Source of the DNA: an uncultured Clostridium sp.
GTDB lineage: Bacteria > Bacillota > Clostridia > TANB77 > CAG-508
DNA: 43,765 nt
Reading direction: 5' to 3'
Assembly (NCBI GenBank): GCA_948470605.1
Contig: CAOKPI010000013.1
Span: 1 to 43,765 of the forward strand
In this document: positions 18,394 to 25,210 of the stretch, one piece after another
Layout of the letters: the number at the start of each line of letters is the position of its first letter
Numbering within the stretch: the stretch's first letter is position 1
Notes under the pieces: generated by a model
The model's database searches: none
Told to the model about the DNA's origin: nothing
Seen by the model: the letters and a program-made list of their open reading frames with translations, nothing else
Position numbers and translations under genes: made by a program

Positions 18394-19017
18394 TCACACT
18401 TTTTCAAAATATTTTTCTGGATTTAGACTACTTACTTTTTGAATATTTCTTTTTTCTGAAATAAAAATTTTAATGTAATTTTCTTTTCCATTTATACCTT
18501 CTAGCATATAACTGACAAAATTTATATTATCATCCGAAATTAATCCACCATATACAAATCCATTCAATATATACCTTAAATCTCTATTATCAATATCCCA
18601 ATTATCTCTAGGAATACTTACTTGAACTCGCACAATAACTTCTTTATTCACAAATAAACCATTATATTTTTCTCCAATTAATTGACAAGTTCTTTCCAAT
18701 CTCTTGTTATTATATGGTGTTCTAACTGGTGGTAATAATTCATAAATTTTCAATTTCAAAATTTCATCTGAATATTCATCTTCGTAATCACTAATGCCTT
18801 TTTCTGTTCCTGGTAGGGGATAGTCTGGTAGCATTGGCTTTTTTAATTTAATACATTTATAGATTGAATTTCTAAAAAGTTCCGTTCTGTATAACACTTG
18901 ATAAATATTGTTTTCATTCAAATCATCTTGCTTAAATTCCTTTATAGCATCTTCAAATTCAATTAATCTTTTTCTAAAGTTTTGTCTATCACATGTTGCA
19001 ATTCTTTTTTCTAACAT
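18394..19017 (-). CDS. RusA-like Holliday junction resolvase (tentative)
   Basis: A 207-residue protein. The C-terminal 90 residues read VIVRVQVSIPRDNW, then DIDNRDLRYILNGFVYGGLI and SDDNINFVSYML, ending in IKIFISEK. The D-x-D-N followed about 18 residues later by DD, between beta strands, fits the RusA fold, where three Asp bind Mg2+ at a four-way junction. The N-terminal 90 residues are helical and not typical, so this is inferred. ATG at 19017 follows AAAGGAGG. It sits between the DnaC-like loader and the winged-helix gene in what looks like a replication operon, where phages often carry RusA. Confidence 0.45.
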   Translation of the reverse strand: MLEKRIATCDRQNFRKRLIEFEDAIKEFKQDDLNENNIYQVLYRTELFRNSIYKCIKLKKPMLPDYPLPGTEKGISDYEDEYSDEILKLKIYELLPPVRTPYNNKRLERTCQLIGEKYNGLFVNKEVIVRVQVSIPRDNWDIDNRDLRYILNGFVYGGLISDDNINFVSYMLEGINGKENYIKIFISEKRNIQKVSSLNPEKYFEKV

Positions 19018-19101
19018 TGTAATTCCTCCTTTCGAGCTATTTTCTTATTTTCCATTCCTTATTTATCTCCATCACTATAAATAGCTACATTGTTTTCAAA
19101 A

Positions 19102-19971
19102 TTAATTCATTCTATAATCATTTCCTTTGCATTCTACTCTATAGCACATTTGATATAATCTTGATATTATAGAATTAGTTGTTTCACATACTTTATTAGG
19201 TATGCTAAGTCTTTGTTTTAATTGATCCAATTCATAATTAGTTGTAATAATAATTGGCAATTCATTTTTCATTCTTTCATTTACAATTACAAATAATTTA
19301 GACAACATCCAATCATTCATAGTTTCAATACCCAAATCATCTATAATTAATAAATCCACTTTTGTATATAGTTTTGTTAATTCTAATTCTGTATGTTCTT
19401 TATAACTTTTGCTGTATTTTTCTACTAAATCTGTTAATGTTCCAAATATAATTGGTATTTTGTGTTTTCTTAATTCATTGGCAATTGCTGTTGCTATATG
19501 CGTTTTTCCTGTACCATTTTTGCCAACAAATATAATTCCAGTTTTTACATTTGTAAATCCTTGTATAAACCTTTGTGCTACATATTTCATATTTTTATTT
19601 GTTTCATTTATAATAAAACTATCTAAAGTTTGTCTTTTAAATTGTTCTGTTATAAAGCCTGTTCCATAATATTGTTTGATTTTTTTATTAAATTCTTCTT
19701 TTCGATACTTTTCAAAGTCTTTCATTAATTGTTTTTCTTTTTCTGCTTCTAATTTCTTTTGTTCTTCTATTGCTTTACTACAATTACATTTTTCATTTTG
19801 TAGAAAAATATGAATACTTTGATCTAATGGATTTAAAATTCCTTTTGGTTTTAATACTTTATTACAATAGGGACATTTTCTTTCTTTTGGAATAGATGTT
19901 GCTATTCTATATCCTTTTTGAAATATTTCTTCTAAACTATATAAAATTTTTAAATTGTCTTGGACTTTCAC
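19102..19971 (-). CDS. DnaC/IstB-like helicase loader ATPase
   Basis: About 289 residues. A zinc-knuckle (CPYCNKV, then CNC) at about 35-70 is followed by a basic coiled linker and an AAA+ domain with Walker A FVGKNGTGKTH, Walker B LLIIDDLGIE and sensor 1 PIIITTNYE, plus a terminal SRLYQMCYRVE. Phage DnaC/DnaI-type proteins load the replicative helicase. The upstream AGGAGGTGAG overlaps the GTG at 19986, so a start at GTG 19971 is more likely. It overlaps the 3' end of the replisome-organizer gene, so the two are translationally linked. Confidence 0.85.
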   Translation of the reverse strand: MKVQDNLKILYSLEEIFQKGYRIATSIPKERKCPYCNKVLKPKGILNPLDQSIHIFLQNEKCNCSKAIEEQKKLEAEKEKQLMKDFEKYRKEEFNKKIKQYYGTGFITEQFKRQTLDSFIINETNKNMKYVAQRFIQGFTNVKTGIIFVGKNGTGKTHIATAIANELRKHKIPIIFGTLTDLVEKYSKSYKEHTELELTKLYTKVDLLIIDDLGIETMNDWMLSKLFVIVNERMKNELPIIITTNYELDQLKQRLSIPNKVCETTNSIISRLYQMCYRVECKGNDYRMN

Positions 19972-20419
19972 TTGTATTTTTCTCACCTCCTGTTTCTTTT
20001 TTTATTTCTTCTTTTAATTCTTTTTCTCTTTCTGTTTCCACATTTTTAGTATCTTTTGTGGATTGTTTAGATGGCTTAACACCTTTCTCTTGTAAGTTTT
20101 GATACTTATTCCAATTTTTAATTTTATAGCCATATTCATCTTGAATTATCATGCTATATTCCTGAAAAATATCGAGTGCTATTCTGATACTTTCCTGATT
20201 TCTACTCATATGATGCGCTAGTGTTTCTATGGTAAAAAACTTATTTTCACTAATTTTTAAATAGCCTCCAGATTCACAATTTGCTGCTATGGCTAAACAA
20301 TGAATAAAAATTACAATAAGTCTATCGCCATCTTTTCTTCTTTTAATTTGTTTGATTTTTTCATTGTCAAAAAAGTTGTTGTAAAACTTAAACCAATATC
20401 TTCTACCTCCTTTCGCCAA
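19937..20419 (-). CDS. Phage replisome organizer, N-terminal domain protein
   Basis: A 160-residue protein of the PF09681 (Phage_rep_org_N) type: RRYWFKFYNNFFDNEKIKQI, then GDRLIVIFIHCLAIAANCES and ISENKFFTIETLAHHM. A winged-helix region is followed by a charged, unstructured tail. It probably recognises the element's origin and recruits the DnaC-like protein encoded next. TTG at 20419 has AAAGGAG a few bases upstream. A second AAAGGAGG just inside the gene has no usable in-frame start. Confidence 0.8.
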   Translation of the reverse strand: MAKGGRRYWFKFYNNFFDNEKIKQIKRRKDGDRLIVIFIHCLAIAANCESGGYLKISENKFFTIETLAHHMSRNQESIRIALDIFQEYSMIIQDEYGYKIKNWNKYQNLQEKGVKPSKQSTKDTKNVETEREKELKEEIKKETGGEKNTSESPRQFKNFI

Positions 20420-20446
20420 ATCAAATCACTCCTTTTCTGCTTTTTT

Positions 20447-20701
20447 CTAAAAGTTTGACCAATCATATTTGATCTTTTCTTTTTTTGGTTCTTCTAGACT
20501 GTCTTGTATATACTTGTCTAGAATTTCTTTTGTAAATAATGTTTTAGATTCGATTTTGTAATAGGGTATTTTCTTTTCTCTTACTAGCTTTCTAATTAAC
20601 CAATATGAAATACCTAAATATTGTGCTGCTTCTGTAGAATCTAAAACTCTTTTGGCACCTGCTTTTTCTTCAGGTAGATTTTCTAAATTCTCATTTTTCA
20701 T
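20447..20701 (-). CDS. Excisionase-type HTH protein of element 1
   Basis: An 84-residue MerR-like HTH_17 protein: DSTEAAQYLGISYWLIRKLV, then REKKIPYYKIESKTLFTKEI and LDKY. This is the standard Xis/AlpA-like fold that bends attachment-site DNA and directs the integrase to excision. AGGAGGTGA precedes the ATG. First gene of the leftward replication operon, divergent from the repressor; a promoter with TTGACA and TAAAAT spaced 17 bp lies upstream. Confidence 0.85.
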   Translation of the reverse strand: MKNENLENLPEEKAGAKRVLDSTEAAQYLGISYWLIRKLVREKKIPYYKIESKTLFTKEILDKYIQDSLEEPKKEKIKYDWSNF

Positions 20702-20722
20702 ACAATTTCACCTCCTATTAAT

Positions 20723-20847
20723 TGTTTAAAATAAAAACATTGCTGTTTTATTTTAAAACATTTTATTTGTATTTTTGTTTTTTGTCAATACATTTTTAAA
20801 ATATTTTTGTTTTTATTGTTTACAAATTAAATTTATTGTTTTATAAT
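20723..20847. promoter_or_regulatory. Divergent promoters and operator-like repeat, element 1
   Basis: Leftward promoter: TTGACA (20788-20783) and TAAAAT (20765-20760), spacer 17. Rightward promoter: TTTACA (20819-20824) and TATAAT (20842-20847), spacer 17. In the leftward leader an inverted repeat pairs TTTAAAATAAAA (about 20725-20736) with TTTTATTTTAAA (about 20746-20757), overlapping the start of the excisionase transcript. This is the expected site of a CI/Cro-like switch operated by the divergent repressor. Confidence 0.7.
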
Positions 20848-20878
20848 GTATTTATCAAAATATAATGGAGAGTTTACA

Positions 20879-21883
20879 ATGAATATTAGTTTTAGTGAAA
20901 AATTAAAGCAATTAAGAAAAAATAAAGGTGTTACACAACAAGCATTAGCCAATGCAATTAATGAAAAAAGATCTAGTATTGCTAATTATGAGTCCAATAA
21001 TGCTATGCCAGGATTTGAAATATTAAATAAACTATCTAACTATTTTAATGTTCCTGTTGGTTATTTAACTGGAAAAACAAATTCTTTAGTTAGTGAATAT
21101 GACTTTAAAAGTTTAGAAGATTATATTAATATAATCCCATATCAAAAGCCTTTATGGATTAGAATTAAAAATCCTATTGGATATAAATCTTTTGATGGAT
21201 ATGAGGTTTATGCTCCAAATGAGAAATCTAAAATAGAATTTTTTAATCCTTTAGAACAAAAGAAAAAAAATAAAAGTTCTAGAATATATTTAGAATTTTT
21301 GTCAGCTAATTCTAATTATGCAGAAGGTAGGAATGATTTATATAAATCTTTTTACAATTTTGCATGTAATTATGGATTTTTAGGTGAAATATTTAGTAAT
21401 ACAGATTCTAGGCTAAATGAAAACTTTACAATGTTTAAACCATTTGAAATAGGTATTATTGAATCAGATTTTTATAATGCTGCATTATTCCAATATGACC
21501 TACTTTATAAAAATATTGAATATCCTTATAAAGAAAAATATAAATCTATATTAGAGAACTATAATATTACTGGATATTTTGAACCAATTAACAGTTATTT
21601 AGAATTATTTAATGAAATGAGTAGATTTATAATAACTTTATCTGAAGATAATACATTACTTGACTCTATACTAGAACAAATATCTTATAGAACTGGCGGT
21701 ATAAGAAAAAGATTTGTAAAAACTGATTCAGGCGAAATAGTAGAAAGCATTGGCTATAAATCCTTAGTATCATTAATGTATTATGAATTATTTTTGGACA
21801 TTAAAAATGGCAATATCCCTAAATATTGTTCTGAATGTCATAAATTTTACTTGCCAGATAGTAAACATATCTGTAAAAAATGA
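20879..21883 (+). CDS. XRE-family repressor of element 1
   Basis: A 334-residue protein. The N-terminal HTH is KLKQLRKNKGVTQQALANAI, then SSIANYESNNAMPGFEIL (about 5-62). A long C-terminal part of about 260 residues ends in a possible zinc site YCSECHKFYLPDSKHIC. ATG at 20879 is used: GGAGAG is well spaced, and the ATG at 20846 overlaps the promoter -10. It is divergent from the excisionase operon and co-directional with the integrase. A role as lysogeny-type repressor is inferred from position. The Cys-x2-Cys...His-x-Cys end could sense a ligand or bind DNA. Confidence 0.75.
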   Translation: MNISFSEKLKQLRKNKGVTQQALANAINEKRSSIANYESNNAMPGFEILNKLSNYFNVPVGYLTGKTNSLVSEYDFKSLEDYINIIPYQKPLWIRIKNPIGYKSFDGYEVYAPNEKSKIEFFNPLEQKKKNKSSRIYLEFLSANSNYAEGRNDLYKSFYNFACNYGFLGEIFSNTDSRLNENFTMFKPFEIGIIESDFYNAALFQYDLLYKNIEYPYKEKYKSILENYNITGYFEPINSYLELFNEMSRFIITLSEDNTLLDSILEQISYRTGGIRKRFVKTDSGEIVESIGYKSLVSLMYYELFLDIKNGNIPKYCSECHKFYLPDSKHICKK

Positions 21884-21897
21884 AAGAAGGTTATTTT

Positions 21898-22248
21898 ATG
21901 CAGTATTCAATGAAGCTATTAGATGAAATCATTACTGTAAAAATAGATAGGCCAATGGGAAGTAGACATCCGAATTATGGATTTATATATCCTATTAACT
22001 ATGGATATATACCAAATACAATAAGTGGTGATGGTGAAGAATTGGATTGTTACATTTTAGGTGTATTTGAGCCTTTGGAAACTTTTACTGGCAAATGTAT
22101 AGCAATTATTCATCGTATAAATGATGACGATGACAAACTAATTATAGTACCAGAAAATAAATCTTTTTCTGATATTGAAATAAGAGTTTTGACAGATTTT
22201 CAAGAACAATATTTTGAAAGTATTATTATAAGATCTGATAATACATAA
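21898..22248 (+). CDS. Inorganic pyrophosphatase-like protein, short
   Basis: A 116-residue protein related to family I inorganic pyrophosphatase (PF00719), with short strands VKIDRPMGSRHPNYGFIYPI and NYGYIPNTISGDGEELDCYI. The metal signature D-x-D-P-x-D of the family appears here as D-G-E-E-L-D, so the second Asp is Glu. It is also shorter than the roughly 170 residues of bacterial enzymes. GAAGG places ATG at 21898. The longer frame overlaps the repressor stop by 4 nt, so the two are coupled. It may still hydrolyse PPi or a nucleotide, or be a derived regulatory protein. Confidence 0.6.
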   Translation: MQYSMKLLDEIITVKIDRPMGSRHPNYGFIYPINYGYIPNTISGDGEELDCYILGVFEPLETFTGKCIAIIHRINDDDDKLIIVPENKSFSDIEIRVLTDFQEQYFESIIIRSDNT

Positions 22249-22346
22249 ATTGAAACAAAAATATTTCAGAATTATTTGTAATTAATTATTTTAAAATTTT
22301 ATTGGCTCTAAGTTTCCTACCAAATATGAAAGGAGGTGATGCACGT

Positions 22347-23534
22347 GTGGTAGGAAACATCGAAAAAAGAGGAGAGAATTCATACAGGCTAAGAGTATCT
22401 GGAGGCTACACTGGAGAAGGCAAAAGAATCATTTACAAAAAGACAGTCCAAGCCAAAAACAAAACAGAAGCCGAAAAAGAACTAGCACTCTTTATATCAG
22501 AAATAGAAACAGGACAAGCCCTATCAGCAAAGAAAATGCGTTTTAGAGATTATGCTGACTTTTGGATTAACAATTATGCCATTCCAAATTTATCTCCAAA
22601 AACGTACGAACGATATAAAAGTATGCTAAAAGCTAGAATTCTCCCTTATCTCGGCAATATGTATCTAGACAAAATTCAACCAATGCAATTAATGTACCTA
22701 TATCAAGAGCTAACAGAATCAACCTACACTAGAAAAAACATAACCCATAAACTATCTTCTAAAACAGTATTAGAACACCATAGAGTATTACATTCTATGT
22801 TACAGCAAGCAGTTTATTGGCAAATGATACCTTATAATCCAGCATCTAGAGTACGACCACCTAAGGCTAAAAAACCTAATATTAACTTTTATGATGATGC
22901 TCAAACGATTGCATTAATTAAGGCATTGGAAGGCGAAGAATTGAAATTTCGAGTTATCATTCTTCTAACAATTTTTACTGGATTAAGGCGTGGAGAAGTG
23001 TTAGGACTAGAATGGCAAGACATTGATTTCAAAAATTCTTCTCTAGCAGTTAGGCAAGCAAGCCAATATGTTTCTGCTATTGGGATTTATACCAAAGATC
23101 CGAAAACAGAAACATCAAACAGGATGATTAGTATTCCTGAATCAATTATTAAATTACTAAAAGAGTACAAAAGAAAACAACTAGAAGCTAGACTTCGTTT
23201 GGGAGACAAATGGATTGAAACAAATCGTTTATTTGTTCAATGGAATGGTAGTCCAATGCACCCAGACACAATTACCAAATGGTTTAGGCAGTTCCTAGAA
23301 GATAAAAACTTGCCACATATTACATTTCATGGCTTACGCCATACACATGCAACTTTGTTAATTTCACAAGGTTTGGATGTTCGAACGGTTAGTAATCGAT
23401 TAGGACATGCACAAACATCTACAACTTTAAATATCTATGCCCATGCTTTTGCGAAAATGGACAGAGAGGCATCAGATAAACTTGATAATCTTCTTTATCG
23501 AGAAGATACAAAAAAATATTTTAAAGCCAATTAG
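22347..23534 (+). CDS. int: Tyrosine recombinase (integrase) of element 1
   Basis: A 395-residue phage-type integrase. An N-terminal AP2-like arm-binding region is followed by a SAM-like core-binding domain (RFRDYADFWINNYAIPNLSP) and the catalytic domain. Catalytic residues are visible as TGLRRGEVLGLEW (Arg), HGLRHTHATLL (His-x-x-Arg), RLGHAQTS (His) and NIYAHA (Tyr). GTG at 22347 is selected by AGGAGGTGA; the frame is open to 22302. It lies 300 bp from the att copy at 23841, the usual position. It should recombine the tRNA-fMet 3' end with the element att. Confidence 0.92.
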   Translation: MVGNIEKRGENSYRLRVSGGYTGEGKRIIYKKTVQAKNKTEAEKELALFISEIETGQALSAKKMRFRDYADFWINNYAIPNLSPKTYERYKSMLKARILPYLGNMYLDKIQPMQLMYLYQELTESTYTRKNITHKLSSKTVLEHHRVLHSMLQQAVYWQMIPYNPASRVRPPKAKKPNINFYDDAQTIALIKALEGEELKFRVIILLTIFTGLRRGEVLGLEWQDIDFKNSSLAVRQASQYVSAIGIYTKDPKTETSNRMISIPESIIKLLKEYKRKQLEARLRLGDKWIETNRLFVQWNGSPMHPDTITKWFRQFLEDKNLPHITFHGLRHTHATLLISQGLDVRTVSNRLGHAQTSTTLNIYAHAFAKMDREASDKLDNLLYREDTKKYFKAN

Positions 23535-23622
23535 AGGCTTATCATATAAATTTACAAATAGAAATGAAAGGATAAAATTCAATGAATAAAATACGATACA
23601 AAAAAGAAGAAATCAAGACAGC

Positions 23623-23669
23623 ATAGTTTCTGCTTAGCTAGGCATTAAATTATCATAAGCAGAAACTAT
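23623..23669 (+). terminator. Hairpin after integrase 1
   Basis: Perfect 14-bp arms ATAGTTTCTGCTTA and TAAGCAGAAACTAT with a 19-nt loop, followed by an AU-rich stretch. It lies 90 bp after the integrase stop. Probable terminator; the U-tract is imperfect. Confidence 0.55.
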
Positions 23670-23748
23670 TTGTATATTTTAGAATTTTAATCAAATATAT
23701 TTTAATATCGAAAATTCAAAGTTTACCAAAAAACTTTTTTACATAGAT

Positions 23749-23772
23749 TTGTGCCCATAACGTGCCCAATAT
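23749..23772 (+). repeat. Integrase arm-type repeats, right end of element 1
   Basis: TGTGCCCATAACGTGCCCAAT contains two GTGCCCA copies. It matches the repeats at 6378-6448 in sequence and orientation. Not found near the ends of element 2. Confidence 0.55.
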
Positions 23773-23804
23773 TTTTTATGTAACTTGTTATAGGCAAAAA
23801 TAAA

Positions 23805-23829
23805 AGAGTCTGCAATCTCTTGCGACTCT
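23805..23829 (-). terminator. Terminator behind att copy B
   Basis: On the minus strand AGAGTCGCAA / TTGCAGACTCT forms a stem followed by TTTTATTTTT. It lies just past the CCA of the tRNA fragment, as at the other two copies, but with unrelated sequence. Confidence 0.65.
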
Positions 23830-23840
23830 AGTAAAATTCT

Positions 23841-23885
23841 TGGTTGCGGGAGATGGACTCGAACCATCGACCTTCGGGTTATGAG
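23841..23885 (-). repeat. att copy B: 3' part of tRNA-fMet between the two elements
   Basis: 45 nt from anticodon loop to CCA, matching the copy at 6276 at 43 positions. It lacks a tRNA 5' half. It is the junction between element 1 (left) and element 2 (right), and GGGTTATGAG is shared with the intact gene at 31728-31803. Confidence 0.9.
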
Positions 23886-24003
23886 TGCATTTTAACACTT
23901 ATTTTAAAATATCATAAAGTATTTTAAAGTATTGTAATATCAACCTTTCGTGGCTTTTTGTTGTTTTGAAATATCTTGCGATATTTTAACTTTTTTTAAC
24001 TTT

Positions 24004-24034
24004 CATCACTTTTTCGTCACCAACCCGTCACTAG
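24004..24034 (+). repeat. Integrase arm-type repeats, left end of element 2
   Basis: Three TCAC-centred repeats, including TCACTTTTTCGTCAC (24006-24020) and CCGTCACT. The 15-bp unit recurs exactly at 31664-31678 at the other end of element 2. Confidence 0.6.
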
Positions 24035-24090
24035 GTTTTTATTTAAAATTAAGCACTAAATAGATATTTTCAAGAATACTTTTTTTAAAT

Positions 24091-24120
24091 TTGACATATA
24101 ATAAAAATGTATGCTATAAT
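24091..24120 (+). promoter_or_regulatory. Promoter of the antisense RNA
   Basis: TTGACA (24091-24096), 18-bp spacer, TATAAT (24115-24120). Transcription would start near 24127 and meet the terminator at 24162-24194, giving an RNA of about 70 nt without a reading frame. Confidence 0.7.
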
Positions 24121-24126
24121 AGTTAT

Positions 24127-24198
24127 AGCTTAAGCATTAGTAAGATTAGGAACAAAACATTAAAACCCTCGTAGGTGGAACTACGAGGGGTTTTGCTA
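24127..24198 (+). ncRNA. Candidate antitoxin RNA of a par-like type I system
   Basis: A short transcription unit with its own consensus promoter and terminator. It contains TTAGTAAGAT (24137-24146) and TAGGAACA (24147-24154), each repeated in the same DNA orientation inside the toxin gene (24264-24273, 24280-24287). Its RNA can therefore pair with the toxin mRNA over the start codon and early codons, and also through the shared terminator stem. This is the geometry of RNA II in the Fst/par systems. Expression is inferred. Confidence 0.65.
24162..24194. terminator. Shared bidirectional terminator
   Basis: AAAACCCTCGTAG (24162-24174) pairs with CTACGAGGGGTTTT (24181-24194), loop about 6 nt. 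A U-run follows on both strands. It ends both the rightward antisense RNA and the leftward toxin mRNA. Confidence 0.8.
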
Positions 24199-24288
24199 TT
24201 TATGTAAGTTTTCGATTATTTCTATTACTAGAATAACCACATCAATTACAATAGCAAATATCTTTAGTAAGATTTTTGCTAGGAACAT
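24196..24288 (-). CDS. 30-residue hydrophobic peptide, candidate type I toxin
   Basis: Encodes MFLAKILLKIFAIVIDVV... and ends ENLHK: a single membrane-spanning stretch with basic N-terminal residues and a charged tail, the size and shape of type I toxins such as Fst. AGGAGG lies 9 nt before the ATG. A consensus promoter is upstream (24365-24337), and the leader can fold so that the Shine-Dalgarno is partly paired (24301-24328). A convergent small RNA shares two direct repeats and the terminator. I do not see the conserved Fst Pro, so the peptide family itself may be new. Probable role: membrane-damaging stabilisation toxin of element 2. Confidence 0.7.
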   Translation of the reverse strand: MFLAKILLKIFAIVIDVVILVIEIIENLHK

Positions 24289-24297
24289 TATGTTTTG

Positions 24298-24328
24298 CCT
24301 CCTTTCTTCAAGATTTCCTTGAATAAGG
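24298..24328 (-). promoter_or_regulatory. Leader hairpin covering the toxin Shine-Dalgarno
   Basis: On the mRNA, CCTTATTCAAG pairs with CTTGAAGAAAGG, and the 3' arm includes the AAGG of the AGGAGG site (24303-24298). This would lower initiation, as described for Fst mRNA. Confidence 0.6.
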
Positions 24329-24336
24329 ATAGGCTT

Positions 24337-24365
24337 ATTATATATTAATTCATTTTACTTGTAAA
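24337..24365 (-). promoter_or_regulatory. Promoter of the toxin mRNA
   Basis: TTTACA (24365-24360), 17-bp spacer, TATAAT (24342-24337). The start would be near 24330, about 40 nt before the toxin ATG, giving an mRNA of about 170 nt. Confidence 0.7.
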
Positions 24366-24384
24366 GAAATATTTTTGTCATGTA

Positions 24385-24633
24385 TTATTTATTATCTTTT
24401 TCATCTATAACATTTACAAATACTGGCGAATTAAAAAAGTCTCTTAATTCAATATCAAATGCTTCACATACATGTAACAATGTAGAAATTCTTGGATCGT
24501 GTGTCTCTTTATTCATAAATGATAACAATGTTGTATGTGTCAATCCTGCTAATGTAGAAACCTTGTTTATTGTTATATTATTTTTATCTGCTAACTCATT
24601 TATTCTTATTCTAATAGCATTTTCTAATTTCAT
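24385..24633 (-). CDS. Small XRE-type HTH protein, copy 1
   Basis: An 82-residue protein consisting of one HTH domain (NNITINKVSTLAGLTHTTLL, then MNKETHDPRISTLLHVCEAF). It is a tandem duplicate of the gene at 24644-24886, about two-thirds identical over its length. AGAGGTG precedes the ATG. Ten base pairs separate the two genes, so they form one leftward operon. Probable DNA-binding regulators of element 2. Confidence 0.8.
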   Translation of the reverse strand: MKLENAIRIRINELADKNNITINKVSTLAGLTHTTLLSFMNKETHDPRISTLLHVCEAFDIELRDFFNSPVFVNVIDEKDNK

Positions 24634-24643
24634 TTTGCACCTC

Positions 24644-24886
24644 TTATTCCGATTTTACTTCATTAAAAAGATTATCTTTGAAAAATTCGTTTAACGATAT
24701 ATCAAAAGCCTCACATATATGTAATAATGTTGAGATTCTTGGAACATGTGTTTCTTCGTTCATAAACGACAATAATGTTGTATGTGGTAATCCAGATAAT
24801 GTTGATACTTTATTAATTGTTATATTTCTTTCCTCTGCTAGATTTATAATTCTCTTTCTAATTGCTTTTTCCAGTGTTAACATCAC
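24644..24886 (-). CDS. Small XRE-type HTH protein, copy 2
   Basis: An 80-residue protein. A single HTH (RNITINKVSTLSGLPHTTLL, MNEETHVPRISTLLHICEAF) is followed by an acidic tail; the two copies differ mainly at the termini. The start is GTG 24886 or ATG 24883, both behind GGGGG. It is divergent from the small membrane protein gene at 25045, with two 12-bp direct repeats between them that are likely operators. Confidence 0.8.
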   Translation of the reverse strand: MMLTLEKAIRKRIINLAEERNITINKVSTLSGLPHTTLLSFMNEETHVPRISTLLHICEAFDISLNEFFKDNLFNEVKSE

Positions 24887-24922
24887 TTATCCCCCTTTTT
24901 AGTTAGTGTAGCAAAAGTGAAA

Positions 24923-25011
24923 GAATAATGACGTCGGTATTTTTACGTAAAACTATTGACAATTAGAATTTTAACATTGTATAATAGATATTGAAGTCGG
25001 AATAATGACGT
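24923..25011. promoter_or_regulatory. Promoter and direct repeats between divergent genes
   Basis: GAATAATGACGT occurs at 24923-24934 and 25000-25011, each next to a GTCGG. Between them is a rightward promoter TTGACA (24956-24961), 18-bp spacer, TATAAT (24980-24985). The repeats flank the promoter and are probable binding sites for the duplicated HTH proteins. Confidence 0.65.
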
Positions 25012-25044
25012 TGTAAAATAATAAAATTACAAGGAGGGAAAGAA

Positions 25045-25197
25045 ATGTTTTCTAATAATGTAATGCAATTTATTCTTTTTCTTAATAATTTGCCAACAGA
25101 AATTCATCAACAAATAATAGTATTCTTACAATTATTCGTTATTCTTGCTGAAATATTATCATTTTTCTATATTAGGCATATAACTAAAGATTATTAG
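25045..25197 (+). CDS. Small membrane protein, 50 residues
   Basis: The ORF starts 8 nt after a perfect AAGGAGGG. It encodes MFSNNVMQFILFLNNLP, then a hydrophobic stretch IIVFLQLFVILAEILSFFY and a basic end RHITKDY. It is expressed from the promoter at 24956. The stop is 13 bp before the next gene, so the two are an operon. It may be a small toxin, holin-like or anchor peptide; I do not recognise it. Confidence 0.55.
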   Translation: MFSNNVMQFILFLNNLPTEIHQQIIVFLQLFVILAEILSFFYIRHITKDY

Positions 25198-25210
25198 AAA
25201 ACCAAAAGTT

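Larger units (their letters stand above)
6276..23885. mobile_element. Integrative element 1 (about 17.6 kb) in tRNA-fMet
   Basis: Bounded by two 45-nt copies of the 3' part of an initiator tRNA (6276-6320 and 23841-23885) that differ at only two positions. The integrase gene lies next to the right copy. TGTGCCCA repeats occur inside both ends. Core genes are an integrase, repressor, excisionase, replisome organizer, DnaC-like loader, RusA-like protein and winged-helix protein. Cargo is a type I restriction-modification operon, a Fic protein and an AAA ATPase. I see no relaxase, type IV secretion, terminase, capsid or tail genes, which suggests a satellite or mobilizable island rather than an ICE or prophage. 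Confidence 0.85.

Noticed and set aside
6276-23885. Element 1 as a prophage
   Set aside because: Phage-like replication genes are present but no head, tail, terminase or lysis gene is seen.
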